A DNA stretch of 64,000 nt from Luteimicrobium album (GTDB lineage: Bacteria > Actinomycetota > Actinomycetes > Actinomycetales > Cellulomonadaceae), in assembly GCF_030161555.1 (NCBI RefSeq), contig NZ_BSUK01000001.1, forward strand, positions 3,844,001-3,908,000, in the 5' to 3' direction. Position numbers and translations under genes: made by a program. Of the stretch, positions 1-9,628 are shown one piece after another. How positions within the stretch are numbered: position 1 is the first letter of the stretch; every line of letters begins with the position of its first letter. Below the pieces are notes generated by a model. The model was not told the DNA's origin. It made no database searches and saw only the letters and a list, made by a program, of their open reading frames with translations.

Positions 1-722
1 CCCGCGACGTCGAGCGCCTGCGGGAGCGTGAACGCACCCGCGTAGAGCGCCTTGCCGACGATCGCACCCTCGACCCCGGTGGGGACGAGGGAACGGAGCG
101 CCTCGAGGTCCGCGAGGCTCGAGATGCCGCCCGACGCGACGACCGGCGACGCGGTGCGGGCCGCGACGTCGCGCAGCAGGTCGAGGTTCGGGCCGCGCAG
201 CGTCCCGTCCTTGGTCACGTCGGTCACGACGTACCGCGAGCAGCCCGCCGCCTCGAGCCGGTCGAGGACCTCCCACAGGTCCCCGCCCTCCTGCGTCCAC
301 CCGCGAGCGGCGAGCGTCGTCCCGCGCACGTCGAGCCCGACGGCCACGCGGTCGCCGTGCTCGGCGATGACGCGCGCGGTCCACTCGGGGTTCTCGAGCG
401 CCGCGGTCCCGAGGTTGACGCGACGGCAGCCGGTCGCGAGCGCGCGCTCGAGGCTCACGTCGTCGCGGATGCCGCCCGAGAGCTCGACCTGCACGTCGAG
501 GCGCCCCACGACCTCGGCGAGGAGCGCGGCGTTCGAGCCGCGACCGAACGCGGCGTCGAGGTCCACGAGGTGGACCCACTCGGCGCCGCCGGTCTGCCAG
601 TCGAGCGCGGCGGTCAGCGGGTCGCCGTACGACGTCTCCGAGCCGGCCGCGCCCTGGACGAGGCGCACGGCCTGGCCGTCCGCGACGTCGACGGCGGGCA
701 GCAGCACGAGGCGATCGGTCAT
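1..722 (-). CDS. hisA: phosphoribosyl isomerase HisA/PriA (3' end outside window)
   Basis: Cytoplasmic (beta/alpha)8-barrel enzyme that isomerises ProFAR to PRFAR in histidine synthesis. The N-terminal strand [15 protein letters not shown] carries the first catalytic Asp. [18 protein letters not shown], near residue 170, carries the second, and [13 protein letters not shown] is the phosphate-binding strand. In many actinobacteria without trpF the same protein (PriA) also serves tryptophan synthesis; the sequence alone does not decide this. The ATG is at 720-722, 87 nt after the hisH stop, so it is probably the next gene of the hisCB-x-HA operon. About 240 residues are visible and only the last few are cut off by the window edge. 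Confidence 0.93.
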   Translation of the reverse strand, partial: MTDRLVLLPAVDVADGQAVRLVQGAAGSETSYGDPLTAALDWQTGGAEWVHLVDLDAAFGRGSNAALLAEVVGRLDVQVELSGGIRDDVSLERALATGCRRVNLGTAALENPEWTARVIAEHGDRVAVGLDVRGTTLAARGWTQEGGDLWEVLDRLEAAGCSRYVVTDVTKDGTLRGPNLDLLRDVAARTASPVVASGGISSLADLEALRSLVPTGVEGAIVGKALYAGAFTLPQALDVA

Positions 723-809
723 CGAGGGTGCTCCAGGGGTTCGGGACCGGCGGGGCCGGTCGAGGTGCTTCGGGGATCGGGCGGGGTGCGACGGCGGGGT
801 CGGTACCCG

Positions 810-1478
810 TCAGCGCAGGGTCGCGACCCAGTTCTCGAGCAGGTGCGCACCGGCGTCGCCGGACTTCTCGGGGTGGAACTGCGTCGCGGAGAGGGGACCG
901 TTCTCGACGGCCGCCACGAACCGGTCGCCGTGCGTGGCCCAGGTGACGAGCGGCCGGATGGTGGTGCGTGCGAACGGCGAGTCCTCAGGGATGTCGGCCT
1001 CGAGGGGGAACTCCTGGGCGGCGTACGAGTGCACGAAGTAGAACCGCTCGCGCTCGACGCCCGCGAAGAGCCGCGACCCCTCCGCGGCCTCGACGGTCGC
1101 CCAGCCCATGTGCGGGACGACGGGTGCGTCGAGGCGCCGGACGGTCCCGGGCCACTCCCCCATGCCCTCGGTCACGACGCCGTGCTCGTCGCCCGCCTCG
1201 AAGAGGATCTGCATGCCCACGCAGATCCCGAGCACAGGCCGTCCGCCCGCGAGCCGGCGCCCGACGACCTCGTCGCCGCGCACCGCACGCAGCCCGGCCA
1301 TGCAGGCGGCGAACGCGCCGACGCCCGGCACGACGAGCCCGTCGGCCTCCTGCGCGCGGCGCCGGTCGTGGGTCAGCTCGACGTCCGCACCCACGCGCTC
1401 GAGCGCACGCACGGCCGAGCGGACGTTGCCGAAGCCGTAGTCGAGGACGACGACGCTGGGGCGCCCGGACTCGCTCAC
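810..1478 (-). CDS. hisH: imidazole glycerol phosphate synthase, glutamine amidotransferase subunit
   Basis: Class I glutaminase that feeds ammonia to HisF for synthesis of imidazole glycerol phosphate and AICAR. The 222-residue protein has the normal length. The nucleophile Cys is in GICVGMQ, the catalytic His in [12 protein letters not shown], and the N-terminal glycine-rich strand is [12 protein letters not shown]. Start is GTG at 1476-1478, which overlaps the TGA of the upstream gene by 4 nt (GTGA), so translation is probably coupled. hisF is not in the window and may lie beyond hisA. Confidence 0.96.
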   Translation of the reverse strand: MSESGRPSVVVLDYGFGNVRSAVRALERVGADVELTHDRRRAQEADGLVVPGVGAFAACMAGLRAVRGDEVVGRRLAGGRPVLGICVGMQILFEAGDEHGVVTEGMGEWPGTVRRLDAPVVPHMGWATVEAAEGSRLFAGVERERFYFVHSYAAQEFPLEADIPEDSPFARTTIRPLVTWATHGDRFVAAVENGPLSATQFHPEKSGDAGAHLLENWVATLR

Positions 1479-1966
1479 ACTGCCTTCTTCCGGTCGCGGC
1501 GCGCAGCGCGCCCGGCCTTGGTCATCATCCGCACGGCCTTGAGCCGGCCGACGCCGACGCTCGTGACCACGTCCGGGAAGTCGTCGACGGTCTCGGTGCC
1601 GAGCAGCAGGTTGGTCAGGCCTTCGGGAGCGCCGTCGAGCGCGAGGCCCGCGGCGAGCTCGTCGCCGACCGCACCGTCGAGCCACGTGTGGGCCGTGATC
1701 TGACCGTCGCGGTGCACGAGCAGCACCGCAGGCAGCCCGGGCGTCGCGCGCGTGATCGTCGCGGCCACCTGCTCGGGGCCGCCGACGGACGTGTCGCGGC
1801 ACCAGACCAGCACCCCGACGCCCGACAGCACCGCGTCGACGGGGAGGCCGGCGATCGCGCACATCGCGGCTGCGGGCTCGGCTGCGCCGAGCTGGGTCAC
1901 GACGACGGCGCGCGCCGGCTGGACGGCAGCCTCCGCAGCGTTCTCGGGGGCGCTCTCCGCACTCAC
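1475..1966 (-). CDS. conserved hypothetical protein inside the his operon
   Basis: A 163-residue protein between hisB and hisH, overlapping both by 4 nt, so it is certainly translated with them. No enzyme motif was recognised. The N-terminus is Ala-rich, followed by alternating hydrophobic strands ([28 protein letters not shown]) and a basic tail ending [12 protein letters not shown]. There are two Cys residues and no signal peptide or clear membrane span. I recall similar small proteins at this position in other Micrococcales his operons, but their role is unknown to me. Its place suggests a link to histidine synthesis or its control; this is inference only. Confidence 0.85.
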   Translation of the reverse strand: MSAESAPENAAEAAVQPARAVVVTQLGAAEPAAAMCAIAGLPVDAVLSGVGVLVWCRDTSVGGPEQVAATITRATPGLPAVLLVHRDGQITAHTWLDGAVGDELAAGLALDGAPEGLTNLLLGTETVDDFPDVVTSVGVGRLKAVRMMTKAGRAARRDRKKAV

Positions 1967-2628
1967 AGCGCACCCTTCGTCGACGGGACGCCCTCGACGC
2001 GCGGGTCCAGCGCGACGGCGGCGCGCAGCGCACGGGCGAGCGCCTTGAACTGCGCCTCCACGATGTGGTGCGGGTCACGTCCCGCCAGCACGCGGACGTG
2101 CACGCAGATGCCGGCGTGGTGCGCGAGCGACTCGAGGACGTGCCGCGTCAGGGAACCGGTGAAGTGACCACCGATGAGGTGGTACTCCTGCCCCTCGGGC
2201 TCGCCCGAGTGCACGAGGTACGGCCGGCCCGACACGTCCACGACCGCGAGCGCGAGCGCCTCGTCGAGCGGGACGGTCGCGTCACCGAAGCGCGCGATGC
2301 CGCGCTTGTCCCCCAGCGCCTGGCGCAGCACCTCGCCCAGGACGATCGCGGTGTCCTCGACCGTGTGGTGCACGTCGATGTGCGTGTCGCCCGTCGAGCG
2401 CACCGTGAGGTCGAAGAGCGCGTGCTTACCGAGCGCCGTGAGCATGTGGTCGAAGAAGGGGACGCTCGTCGAGACGTCCGTCCGGCCCGTGCCGTCGAGG
2501 TCGAGCTCGACGACGACGCTCGACTCGCTCGTCGCACGCTCGACGCGCGCGGTGCGGTGCCCCGGCCCGCCCGGCTGCGTCGCGTCGGGAACCTGCCCCG
2601 CCGCCGCGTCCGTGGTCGGTGCGCTCAT
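1963..2628 (-). CDS. hisB: imidazoleglycerol-phosphate dehydratase
   Basis: Mn-dependent dehydratase that turns imidazole glycerol phosphate into imidazole acetol phosphate. It is the monofunctional form of 221 residues, with no phosphatase domain. The duplicated metal-binding motifs are visible: FFDHML and [15 protein letters not shown] in the first half, [12 protein letters not shown] and [17 protein letters not shown] in the second. The first 30 residues are a variable extension. ATG at 2626-2628 overlaps the hisC TGA (ATGA). A longer in-frame ORF extends upstream but would run deep into hisC. Confidence 0.96.
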   Translation of the reverse strand: MSAPTTDAAAGQVPDATQPGGPGHRTARVERATSESSVVVELDLDGTGRTDVSTSVPFFDHMLTALGKHALFDLTVRSTGDTHIDVHHTVEDTAIVLGEVLRQALGDKRGIARFGDATVPLDEALALAVVDVSGRPYLVHSGEPEGQEYHLIGGHFTGSLTRHVLESLAHHAGICVHVRVLAGRDPHHIVEAQFKALARALRAAVALDPRVEGVPSTKGAL

Positions 2629-3848
2629 CGTGCCTCCTCCAGTCCGGCCACCCGCACGAGGGCGGCCTTGAACGTCTCCATCTCCTGCGGCGTGCCGACC
2701 GACACCCGCAGCCATCCCTCGGGCCCGACCTCGCGGATCAGCACGCCCTCGTCGAGCATCCCCTGCCAGACGGCGTGCCGGTCGGCGAACCGGCCGAACA
2801 GCACGAAGTTCGAGTCCGAGTCGGCGACCTCGAGCGGGCGTCCGTCGAGGAGGCGCCCGCGCAGCCACTCGGCGGTCGCGTCGCGCTCGGCGCGCAGCGA
2901 CCCGATCTGGGCCATGAGCTCGTCCGAGTGCTCGAGCGCCGCGCGCGCGACCGCCTGCGTCACCGCCGACAGGTGGTACGGCAGCCGCACGACGCGCAGC
3001 GCGTCGACCAGCTCGCGCGAGGCCGCCAGGTAGCCCACGCGCGCGCCCGCCATCCCGAAGGCCTTCGACATCGTGCGGGAGACCGCGAGGTTCGGGTGGC
3101 CGGCCAGCAGCTCGAGCGCGCTCGGGACGCCGCGCCGCCGGAACTCGCCGTACGCCTCGTCGACGACGACGACGGGCGACGCGCCCGCCGCGCCGTCGAC
3201 CTCGACCCGGGCGGCGGCGTCGAGCACGGCCTCGACCGTGGCGAGCGGCAGAGCAGTTCCGGTCGGGTTGTTGGGGCTCGCGAGCAGGATCACGGCGGGC
3301 CGCACCTCCGCGACGGTCGCGGCCGCACGGTCGGGGTCGAGCGTGAAGTCCTCCTCGCGCCGTCCCGCGACCCAGCCGGTCATCGCGTCGCGCGCGTACT
3401 CGGGGTACATCGAGTACGTGGGCGCGAACGAGAGGACGGTGCGGCCCGGGCCGCCGAAGGCCTGGAGCAGCTGGAGCATGACCTCGTTGGAGCCGTTGGC
3501 GGCCCAGAGCTGCTCGGGCCCCAGCCGGACCCCCGACTCGACGGCGAGGTAGTCGGCGAGGTCGGCGCGCAGGTCGAGGAACTCGCGGTCGGGGTAGCGG
3601 TTGAGCCCGTGCGCCGCCTGGGTGACGCGGCGCGCGATGCTCGCGACCACGGCGTCCGACGGCGGGTACGGGTTCTCGTTCACGTTGAGCAGGACCGGCA
3701 CGTCGAGCTGGGGCGCGCCGTACGGTACCTCGTCCGCGAGGTCGGCGCGCAGGGGCAGCCGACCGCCTCCCGTGCCGCGCGTCGCGTCATGGTGCCGCAC
3801 GCCGGGGGCGGACGGCACGGACGACGGCGCAGGCAGCGTGGGAGTCAC
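2625..3848 (-). CDS. hisC: histidinol-phosphate aminotransferase
   Basis: PLP-dependent fold-type I aminotransferase (407 residues) making L-histidinol phosphate from imidazole acetol phosphate and glutamate. Visible motifs are [11 protein letters not shown] near the N-terminus, AANGSNE for PLP phosphate contacts, [18 protein letters not shown] with the Asp that pairs with the PLP ring, [17 protein letters not shown] with the Schiff-base Lys, and the C-terminal WLRVSVGT with the substrate carboxylate Arg. It is first gene of its operon. GTG 3846-3848 lies 6 nt after TAGACT with no Shine-Dalgarno sequence, so it is probably leaderless and expressed apart from the distant hisD. Confidence 0.96.
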   Translation of the reverse strand: MTPTLPAPSSVPSAPGVRHHDATRGTGGGRLPLRADLADEVPYGAPQLDVPVLLNVNENPYPPSDAVVASIARRVTQAAHGLNRYPDREFLDLRADLADYLAVESGVRLGPEQLWAANGSNEVMLQLLQAFGGPGRTVLSFAPTYSMYPEYARDAMTGWVAGRREEDFTLDPDRAAATVAEVRPAVILLASPNNPTGTALPLATVEAVLDAAARVEVDGAAGASPVVVVDEAYGEFRRRGVPSALELLAGHPNLAVSRTMSKAFGMAGARVGYLAASRELVDALRVVRLPYHLSAVTQAVARAALEHSDELMAQIGSLRAERDATAEWLRGRLLDGRPLEVADSDSNFVLFGRFADRHAVWQGMLDEGVLIREVGPEGWLRVSVGTPQEMETFKAALVRVAGLEEAR

Positions 3849-3854
3849 GGGGCC

Positions 3855-3860
3855 AGTCTA
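3855..3860 (-). promoter_or_regulatory. -10 box (TAGACT) for leaderless hisC mRNA
   Basis: TAGACT on the minus strand is followed by 6 nt and then the hisC GTG. Actinobacterial TANNNT boxes start transcription about 6-7 nt downstream, so the mRNA should begin at the start codon. The rest of 3861-4057 shows no other element I can name. Confidence 0.55.
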
Positions 3861-4057
3861 CGGAGGACGCCCGGGACACCGACGTGACGTCCGGCACGCG
3901 GGCACCTGACCTGCACCGTATGCCGGGATCGCGTCGCGCGACGCGGGCCTCGCGATGCCACCGTGGAAGGAGGCCCCCGACGGGCGGGTGAGCCGAACCC
4001 CAGGGGGTCGGCGCTGAGCGCGTGGGGACGGCGGGGCGGGGCGTCGGGGGCCGCCCG

Positions 4058-4063
4058 TAGAGT
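4058..4063 (+). promoter_or_regulatory. -10 box (TAGAGT) for leaderless recQ mRNA
   Basis: TAGAGT is followed by 7 nt and the GTG at 4071. No purine-rich ribosome-binding site lies in between, which fits leaderless transcription. Confidence 0.5.
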
Positions 4064-4070
4064 CGACCGG

Positions 4071-6258
4071 GTGAACGAGCCGACGACGCACCCCACGCCC
4101 GCCGCCCCGACCGCCCGCGCCGCGTTGCGCGAGGAGGCCGAGGGCGTCCTGCGTGCGCTCGTCGGACGCGAGGACGCCCGGCTGCGCGAGGACCAGTGGC
4201 GCGCGATCGAGGCCCTCGTCGCGGACTCCCGGCGGGCGCTCGTCGTGCAGCGCACCGGCTGGGGAAGTCGGCGGTCTACTTCGTCGCGACCGCCCTGCTG
4301 CGCGCCCGCGGCGCCGGGCCGACCGTGCTCGTCTCGCCCCTGCTCGCGCTCATGCGCGACCAGGTCGGCGCGGCGCAGCGTGCGGGGATCCGGGCCGTGA
4401 CCATCAACTCGTCGAACGTCACCGAATGGGACGAGATCCACGCGGCGATCGCCGCGGGCGAGGTCGACGTCCTGCTGTGCTCGCCCGAACGGCTCAACAA
4501 CCCCGGGTTCCGCGACGAGGTCCTCCCCGGCTGGCCGCCGACGCCGGGCTCGTCGTGGTCGACGAGGCGCACTGCGTGTCCGACTGGGGCCACGACTTCC
4601 GGCCCGACTACCGGCGCATCCGCACCCTGCTCGCCGACCTGCCGCCCGGCATCCCCGTGCTCGCGACGACGGCCACGGCGAACGCGCGCGTCGTCGCGGA
4701 CGTCGCGGAGCAGCTCGGCGTCCGCGGCGACGCCCCCGCTCCGGGACCGGGTGCCGACGTGCTGGTGCTGCGCGGCGCGCTCGACCGCGAGTCGCTCCAC
4801 CTGGCGGTCGTCGACCTGCCCGACCCGTCGACCCGGCTCGCGTGGCTCGCCGAGGTCCTGCAGGACGCGCCGGGCTCGGGGATCGTCTACTGCCTGACCG
4901 TGTCGCAGGCCGAGCAGGTCGCGAGCCAGCTCCGTGCGACCGGCCTCGCCGTCGCCGCGTACACGGGGCAGACCGACCCCGCGGAGCGCGAGGCACTCGA
5001 GGCCGACCTCAAGGAGAACCGCGTCACGGCCCTGGTCGCGACCAGCGCGCTCGGCATGGGCTTCGACAAGCCCGACCTGGCGTTCGTCATCCACCTCGGC
5101 GCGCCGTCGTCGCCCATCGCCTACTACCAGCAGGTCGGGCGCGCGGGGCGCGGGGTCGAGCGCGCCGTCGTCGTCCTGCTGCCCGGCACCGAGGACCAGC
5201 GGATCTGGGAGTACTTCGACTCTCTCGGCTTCCCGCCCGAGCCGAAGGTGCGCGTCGTGCTCGACGCGCTCGGCTCGGCGGCCGAGGGGCGGCCGATGTC
5301 CGTCGCGCAGCTCGAGACGCACGTCGACCTCAAGCGCTCGCGTCTCGCGCAGATGCTCAAGGTGCTCGACGTCGACGGCGCGGTCCGGCGCGTCCAGGGC
5401 GGCTGGGTCGCGACCGGGCGGCCGTGGGAGTACGACGCCGAGCGCTACGCGCGGGTCGCCGAGACCCGCGCGGACGAGCAGCGGGCGATGGTCGACTACG
5501 AGCGCACGACGGGGTGTCGCATGGCGTTCCTGCGCGAGGTGCTCGACGACCCCGAGCTCGAGCCGGGCTGGCGGTGCGGACGCTGCGACCGCTGCGGCGG
5601 CGTCGAGCTGCCGGGCGCCCCGGACCCGGACGCCGTGGCCGAAGCCCGGCACGACCTGGACCGGCCCGGCGTCGAGATCGTCGCGCGACGGCAGTGGCCC
5701 AGCGGCATGGACGCGCTCGGCCTCGACCTGCGCGGTCGGATCGACCCCGACGAGCGCGCCGAGACCGGTCGCGCGGTGGCCAGGCTCGACGGCCTCGGCT
5801 GGTCCGGGCCGCTCCGCGACCTGTTCGCGGCCGCCACCCCCGACGGCGAGACGCCCATACCGCTGCGCACCGCGGCCGTCCGGGTGCTCGACGACTGGCT
5901 CGGGCCCGACGGCGCCGGGACCGTCGACTGCGTCGTCGGGATCCGCTCGGCGACCCGCCCCCAGCTCGTCGCCCACCTGGCCGGTGGGCTCGCCCGCTAC
6001 CTCGGGGTGCCGGTCGCCGGGTCCGTCGGGCCGGTGCCCGGACGCGAGGAGCCCGGCAGCCACGACGTGAACTCCACCGCACGGCTCGCGGGCGTGGTCC
6101 GGCGCCTCGGTCCCGACGAGGGGCTCGACGTCGCCGGCAAGCGCGTCCTGCTCGTCGACGACCGCACAGACTCGGGCTGGACCCTCACCGTCGTCGCGCG
6201 GGCGCTGCGGCGCGCGGGCGCCACCGCGGTGCTGCCGTTCGTGCTCGCGGTGGGCTGA
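4071..6258 (+). CDS. recQ: RecQ-family DNA helicase fused to a phosphoribosyltransferase-like domain (two frame breaks)
   Basis: 3'-5' superfamily 2 helicase, about 729 residues once two missing bases are allowed for. Motif I is TGWGKSAVYF, motif II VVVDEAHCVSDWGHDFR, then TTATANARV, motif V ATSALGMGFDKPD and motif VI YYQQVGRAGR. A cysteine cluster (CRMAFLRE then CGRCDRC) matches the RecQ zinc site. There is no clear HRDC domain; instead the last 110 residues contain GKRVLLVDDRTDSGWTL, a PRPP-binding loop of ComF/phosphoribosyltransferase type. The frame breaks at GGGG 4261-4264 (inside the Walker loop) and at CCCCGG 4525-4530; each needs one added base. The nucleotide domain may couple repair to nucleotide salvage, but that is inference. 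Confidence 0.88.
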
Positions 6259-6265
6259 GGCGAAC

Positions 6266-7105
6266 GTGGGCGGCGCGGCCCCGGACGACGCTCCCGCTCC
6301 GGACGGCTACCACGAGGTGGCTTCCGTGGTGCCGGGTGCGGTCCTGTGGTGGTCGCGGTCCGGCCCGGAGACACCGGAGAAGCGCGTCCTGCCCGACGGA
6401 TGCGTCGACCTCCTCTGGACCGGCACGCACCTGAAGGTCGCAGGACCCGACGTCGTCGCCTTCACCACGGGCAGCCCGGCCGGCTCGCTCGTCGCCGGGC
6501 TCCGGTTCGCCCCGGGCACCGGGCCGCGCACGCTCGGTCTGCGCGCGCACGAGGCCGTCGGGCAGCGGGTACCGCTCGACGCCCTGCTCGCCGGGTCGCG
6601 AGTCGCCCGGTGGGAGGCGCAGGTGAGCGCCGCGGAGCATGTGCGGCAGGCGCCGGGCGGTCCGCCCGGACTCGTCGTCGGTCTCGAGGCCGTCGCGCGG
6701 GCTCTCGTGGACGCGGCGCCGCCAGCGGACGATCTCGTCCTGGCGATGGTCGCCGCGGTCCGGCGAGGGCTCGGCGTCGGCGAGACGGCCAGAGAGCTCG
6801 ACGTCAGCGAGCGGACGCTCCACCGCCGCGCCCTGCCCGCGCTCGGCTACGGACCTGCGACGTTGGGCCGCGTGCTGCGGCTGCAGCGGGCGGTCGGGCT
6901 CGCACGCCGCGGCGTGCCCTGGGCCGACGTCGCCGCACGGTCCGGGTTCGCCGACCAGGCCCACCTGGCCCGCGACGTCCGTGCGCTCGCGGGGGTGTCG
7001 CCGACGACGCTCGTCCCGGCCCCGCGCACCGCTCAAGGCTGGGAACCAGGCAGCCAGGCGAACAGGTCGACCGGGTTGCCGTCCGGGTCGAGGACCGTCG
7101 CATAA
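6266..7105 (+). CDS. AraC-family transcriptional regulator
   Basis: A 279-residue DNA-binding regulator. The N-terminal half (EKRVLPDGCVDLLWTG, VAGLRFAPGTGP) is the sensor type found in DUF6597-containing AraC proteins. The C-terminal 100 residues hold two helix-turn-helix units, GETARELDVSERTLHRR and WADVAARSGFADQAHLARD, ending LAGVSPTTLV. GTG start lies 7 nt after recQ, so the two may be co-transcribed. The last 24 codons overlap the convergent VOC gene by 73 nt; after LVPAP the protein does not look family-like, so the stop may have been displaced. The ligand is unknown; the neighbouring VOC protein is a natural candidate target. Confidence 0.85.
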   Translation: MGGAAPDDAPAPDGYHEVASVVPGAVLWWSRSGPETPEKRVLPDGCVDLLWTGTHLKVAGPDVVAFTTGSPAGSLVAGLRFAPGTGPRTLGLRAHEAVGQRVPLDALLAGSRVARWEAQVSAAEHVRQAPGGPPGLVVGLEAVARALVDAAPPADDLVLAMVAAVRRGLGVGETARELDVSERTLHRRALPALGYGPATLGRVLRLQRAVGLARRGVPWADVAARSGFADQAHLARDVRALAGVSPTTLVPAPRTAQGWEPGSQANRSTGLPSGSRTVA

Positions 7106-7437
7106 CGCTGACCCCAGAACGCGTCCCAGGGTGCGTGCGCGCTGTGGTGGCCCGCCGCCACGAGTGCATCGTGGGTCGCGTCCACCTCCGCGGCGTCGGC
7201 ACAGAGGAACGCCAGGCCGATCCGCGCCGAGCCGGAGGGCTCGGTCCAGCCCGGGGTGAACGAGCGGACCACGTCGACGGTGTCCCACGCGACCCGCAGG
7301 CCGCCGGGCAGCGTGGTCTCGACGTGGTCGTCCGGGCCGTCGGGCTCGGGCAGGTCGAGCCCGAGCCGGCGGTAGAACGCCAGGGACACGGGGAGGTCGC
7401 GGGTCACGATGCCGACGAGGTTCAGGGTGGGTGCCAT
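7033..7437 (-). CDS. VOC (glyoxalase/bleomycin-resistance) family protein
   Basis: A 134-residue protein with one betaalphabetabetabeta repeat pair: NLVGIVTRDLPVSLAFYRRLGL at the start (paired with the strand SARIGLAFLCAD) and WGQRYATVLDPDGNPVDLFAWLP at the end. Proteins of this kind bind a metal or small molecule and include dioxygenases, isomerases and antibiotic-binding proteins; the substrate cannot be told from sequence. The start is ATG 7435-7437 (MAPTLN) rather than an upstream in-frame codon, because this is where the family begins and TAGCGT lies 7 nt upstream. Confidence 0.88.
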   Translation of the reverse strand: MAPTLNLVGIVTRDLPVSLAFYRRLGLDLPEPDGPDDHVETTLPGGLRVAWDTVDVVRSFTPGWTEPSGSARIGLAFLCADAAEVDATHDALVAAGHHSAHAPWDAFWGQRYATVLDPDGNPVDLFAWLPGSQP

Positions 7438-7444
7438 GGACCCG

Positions 7445-7450
7445 ACGCTA
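7445..7450 (-). promoter_or_regulatory. -10 box (TAGCGT) for leaderless VOC mRNA
   Basis: TAGCGT on the minus strand, then 7 nt, then the ATG at 7437. No Shine-Dalgarno sequence fits in this space. Confidence 0.45.
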
Positions 7451-7504
7451 GGACTCGGCGGCCTGACCGTCTTGAAGGATTCGGACACCACCGGGCCGCG
7501 CGCG

Positions 7505-7942
7505 TCAGCCGCCGACGACGACCTGCCCGTCCTGGACCGACGCCGTCAGCACCTGGAGCGGCTTCTTCGCGGGACCGTGCGTGACCTTGCCGGTCAGGTC
7601 GAACGTGGACCCGTGGCACGGGCACTCGAGGTCGCCCTGGCCGGGCACCACACCGCAGCCCATGTGGGTGCAGATCGCGGAGAGCACGTGCACGTCGCCG
7701 GCGGTCGGCTGGGTCACGAGGATCTGCGCACCCGCCGGCAGCTTGGCCGCGACCGCGCCGCCGATGGGGACGTCGGCGAGCTGCGCCACCGCTGCAGGCG
7801 TCGCGGGCGGGGTGATCTGGACGTCGCCGGTCCCGCCCGGGCTGCACGCCGCGAGCGCGACGGCCGCGACCCCCGCGCCCGCCCCAGCGAGCACGGCGCG
7901 TCGGGAGACCCCGCCGCAGCAGGCTCCGGGCGTCTCCGTCAT
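7505..7942 (-). CDS. Rieske [2Fe-2S] lipoprotein, Tat-exported
   Basis: A 145-residue protein. The N-terminus has a twin-arginine signal ([12 protein letters not shown]) followed by a lipobox LAAC, so it should be a folded, membrane-anchored extracytoplasmic protein. The cluster ligands are complete: CTHMGC, 15 residues later CPCHGS, then the conserved [16 protein letters not shown]. It is a small ferredoxin-like Rieske protein, not the long bc1-complex form. ATG 7940-7942 overlaps the hisD stop (ATGA), so it is made in the hisD transcript. Its redox partner is unknown. Confidence 0.92.
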   Translation of the reverse strand: MTETPGACCGGVSRRAVLAGAGAGVAAVALAACSPGGTGDVQITPPATPAAVAQLADVPIGGAVAAKLPAGAQILVTQPTAGDVHVLSAICTHMGCGVVPGQGDLECPCHGSTFDLTGKVTHGPAKKPLQVLTASVQDGQVVVGG

Positions 7943-9291
7943 GCGTGCTCCCCGTCGGTCGCGGTGGTCTCGAAGCGGGCGCGGACGGCCTCGCCGTGCG
8001 CCGGCAGGTCCTCGGCGTCGGCGACGGCGACGATCCGGTCGGCAAGCTCGCCGAGCGCGTCCCGCGAGTACTCGACGACGTGTACCGCACGCACGAAGCT
8101 GTGCACCCCGAGCCCCGACGACGAGTGTGCCGAGCCGCCCGTGGGCAGCACGTGGTTGGACCCGGCCATGTAGTCGCCGAGCGACACGGGCGCGTACGGA
8201 CCGACGAAGATCGCGCCCGCGCTCTGCACCCGGTCCGCGAGCGCGGCGGCGTCGGCCGTCTGGAGCTCGAGGTGCTCGGCGCCGTACGCGTCCACGACCT
8301 CGAGGCCCTGCTCGAGGTCGTCCACGAGGACGACCGCCGACTGCGTGCCCTCGAGCGCCTCGGCCACGCGCTCGGCGTGCTTCGTGGCACGGGCGCGGAC
8401 CTCGACCCGGGCCTCGACCGCGTCCGCGAGCGCCGTGCTCGGCGTCACGAGGACGGCCGCAGCCATAGGGTCGTGCTCGGCCTGGCTGACGAGGTCGGCC
8501 GCGACGTGGTCGGCGTCGGCGGTGTCGTCCGCGAGGACGGCGATCTCGGTGGGCCCGGCCTCCGCGTCGATGCCGACGACGCCGCGCACGAGGCGCTTCG
8601 CGGCGGCGACGTAGACGTTCCCGGGGCCGGTCACGACGTCGACGGGCTCGCAGAGCACGTCGCCGTCCTGCGGCTCGGTCCCGCGCGCGCCGTAGGCGAG
8701 CATCGCGACGGCCTGCGCCCCGCCGACGGCGTAGACCTCGTCGACGCCGAGAAGCGCGCACGCGGCGAGGACGGTCGGGTGCGGGAGACCCGCGTTCTCG
8801 CGCTGCGGGGGCGACGTCACAACGAGCTCGGAGACGCCCGCCTCCTGCGCGGCGACGGCGTTCATCACCACGGTCGACGGGTACACGGCGAGCCCGCCCG
8901 GCACGTACAGCCCGACGCGGCGGACGGGGATCCAGCGCTGCCGGACGCGTGCGCCGTCGGCGAGCTCGACCGTGTGCTCCGCGGGGCGCTGCGCCGCGTG
9001 GACGGCGCGGACGCGGCGGATCGCCTCCTCGAGCCCGGCCCGGACGTCCGGGTCGAGCCCCTCGAGCGCGGCGGCGAGCGCCGCGGGCGGCACCCGCAGA
9101 TGCTCCGGCCTGACCCCGTCGAACCGCTCGGCGAGGTCGCGGAGCGCAGCCGCGCCATGCTCGCGCACCTGCGCGATGATCGGCGCCACGCGCTCGGCGG
9201 CGTCCTCGACGCGCACCTCGGTGCGCGGCAGGACGTCGGTCAGCTCGCGGCGGGACAGCGTGCGGCCCCTGAGGTCGATGCGCTGGATCAC
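7939..9291 (-). CDS. hisD: histidinol dehydrogenase
   Basis: Zn- and NAD-dependent enzyme performing the last two oxidations of histidine synthesis (450 residues, normal length). Visible are [52 protein letters not shown], the [10 protein letters not shown] zinc and base region, and AEHLELQ near the C-terminus. GTG 9289-9291 lies 6 nt after TATGCT and has no Shine-Dalgarno sequence. It is about 4 kb away from hisC and coupled to the Rieske gene instead of to other his genes. Confidence 0.96.
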   Translation of the reverse strand: MIQRIDLRGRTLSRRELTDVLPRTEVRVEDAAERVAPIIAQVREHGAAALRDLAERFDGVRPEHLRVPPAALAAALEGLDPDVRAGLEEAIRRVRAVHAAQRPAEHTVELADGARVRQRWIPVRRVGLYVPGGLAVYPSTVVMNAVAAQEAGVSELVVTSPPQRENAGLPHPTVLAACALLGVDEVYAVGGAQAVAMLAYGARGTEPQDGDVLCEPVDVVTGPGNVYVAAAKRLVRGVVGIDAEAGPTEIAVLADDTADADHVAADLVSQAEHDPMAAAVLVTPSTALADAVEARVEVRARATKHAERVAEALEGTQSAVVLVDDLEQGLEVVDAYGAEHLELQTADAAALADRVQSAGAIFVGPYAPVSLGDYMAGSNHVLPTGGSAHSSSGLGVHSFVRAVHVVEYSRDALGELADRIVAVADAEDLPAHGEAVRARFETTATDGEHA

Positions 9292-9297
9292 GTGTCG

Positions 9298-9303
9298 AGC
9301 ATA
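9298..9303 (-). promoter_or_regulatory. -10 box (TATGCT) for leaderless hisD mRNA
   Basis: TATGCT on the minus strand ends 6 nt before the hisD GTG. It sits in the 88-nt divergent gap to the S4 gene. Confidence 0.5.
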
Positions 9304-9379
9304 GTGCGGTGGACCTGGGCGTCCGCCGGGCGTCCGGTGCGCGAACCGGGCGCCTCGTCGGTGCGGGAGGATGGGGGAC

Positions 9380-9619
9380 GTGAGCGACGCGACCCCCGAA
9401 GCCCTGCACGTGCCCATCGCCGACGACGAGATCCGCCTCGGCCAGTTCCTCAAGCTCGCCGACCTCGCCGAGTCCGGCGCCCAGGCCCGCGAGCTGATCG
9501 CCGACGGCGAGGTGCGGGTCAACGGGGAGGTCGACCTGCGCCGTGGGCGCCGCCTGGGGCGTGGCGACGTCGTCGTGGTGGCGACCCCGCAGGGCGAACG
9601 CAGCGCCGTCGTCGGCTGA
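9380..9619 (+). CDS. S4-domain RNA-binding protein (YbcJ-like)
   Basis: A 79-residue protein that is almost all S4 domain: [49 protein letters not shown]. Small proteins of this type bind structured RNA, probably rRNA. The GTG at 9380 is preferred over the ATG at 9371 because GGGAGG (9365-9370) is 9 nt before the GTG but directly abuts the ATG. Divergent from hisD. Confidence 0.88.
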   Translation: MSDATPEALHVPIADDEIRLGQFLKLADLAESGAQARELIADGEVRVNGEVDLRRGRRLGRGDVVVVATPQGERSAVVG

Positions 9620-9628
9620 CGACCGTCC

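Noticed and set aside
3849..4070. T-box or his leader peptide upstream of hisC
   Set aside because: No run of His codons, no T-box consensus, and TAGACT next to the GTG leaves no room for a leader.
4071..7942. Mobile genomic island carrying recQ, AraC, VOC and Rieske genes
   Set aside because: No integrase, no flanking repeats or tRNA, and base composition like the neighbours. Only the unusual gene order is reported.
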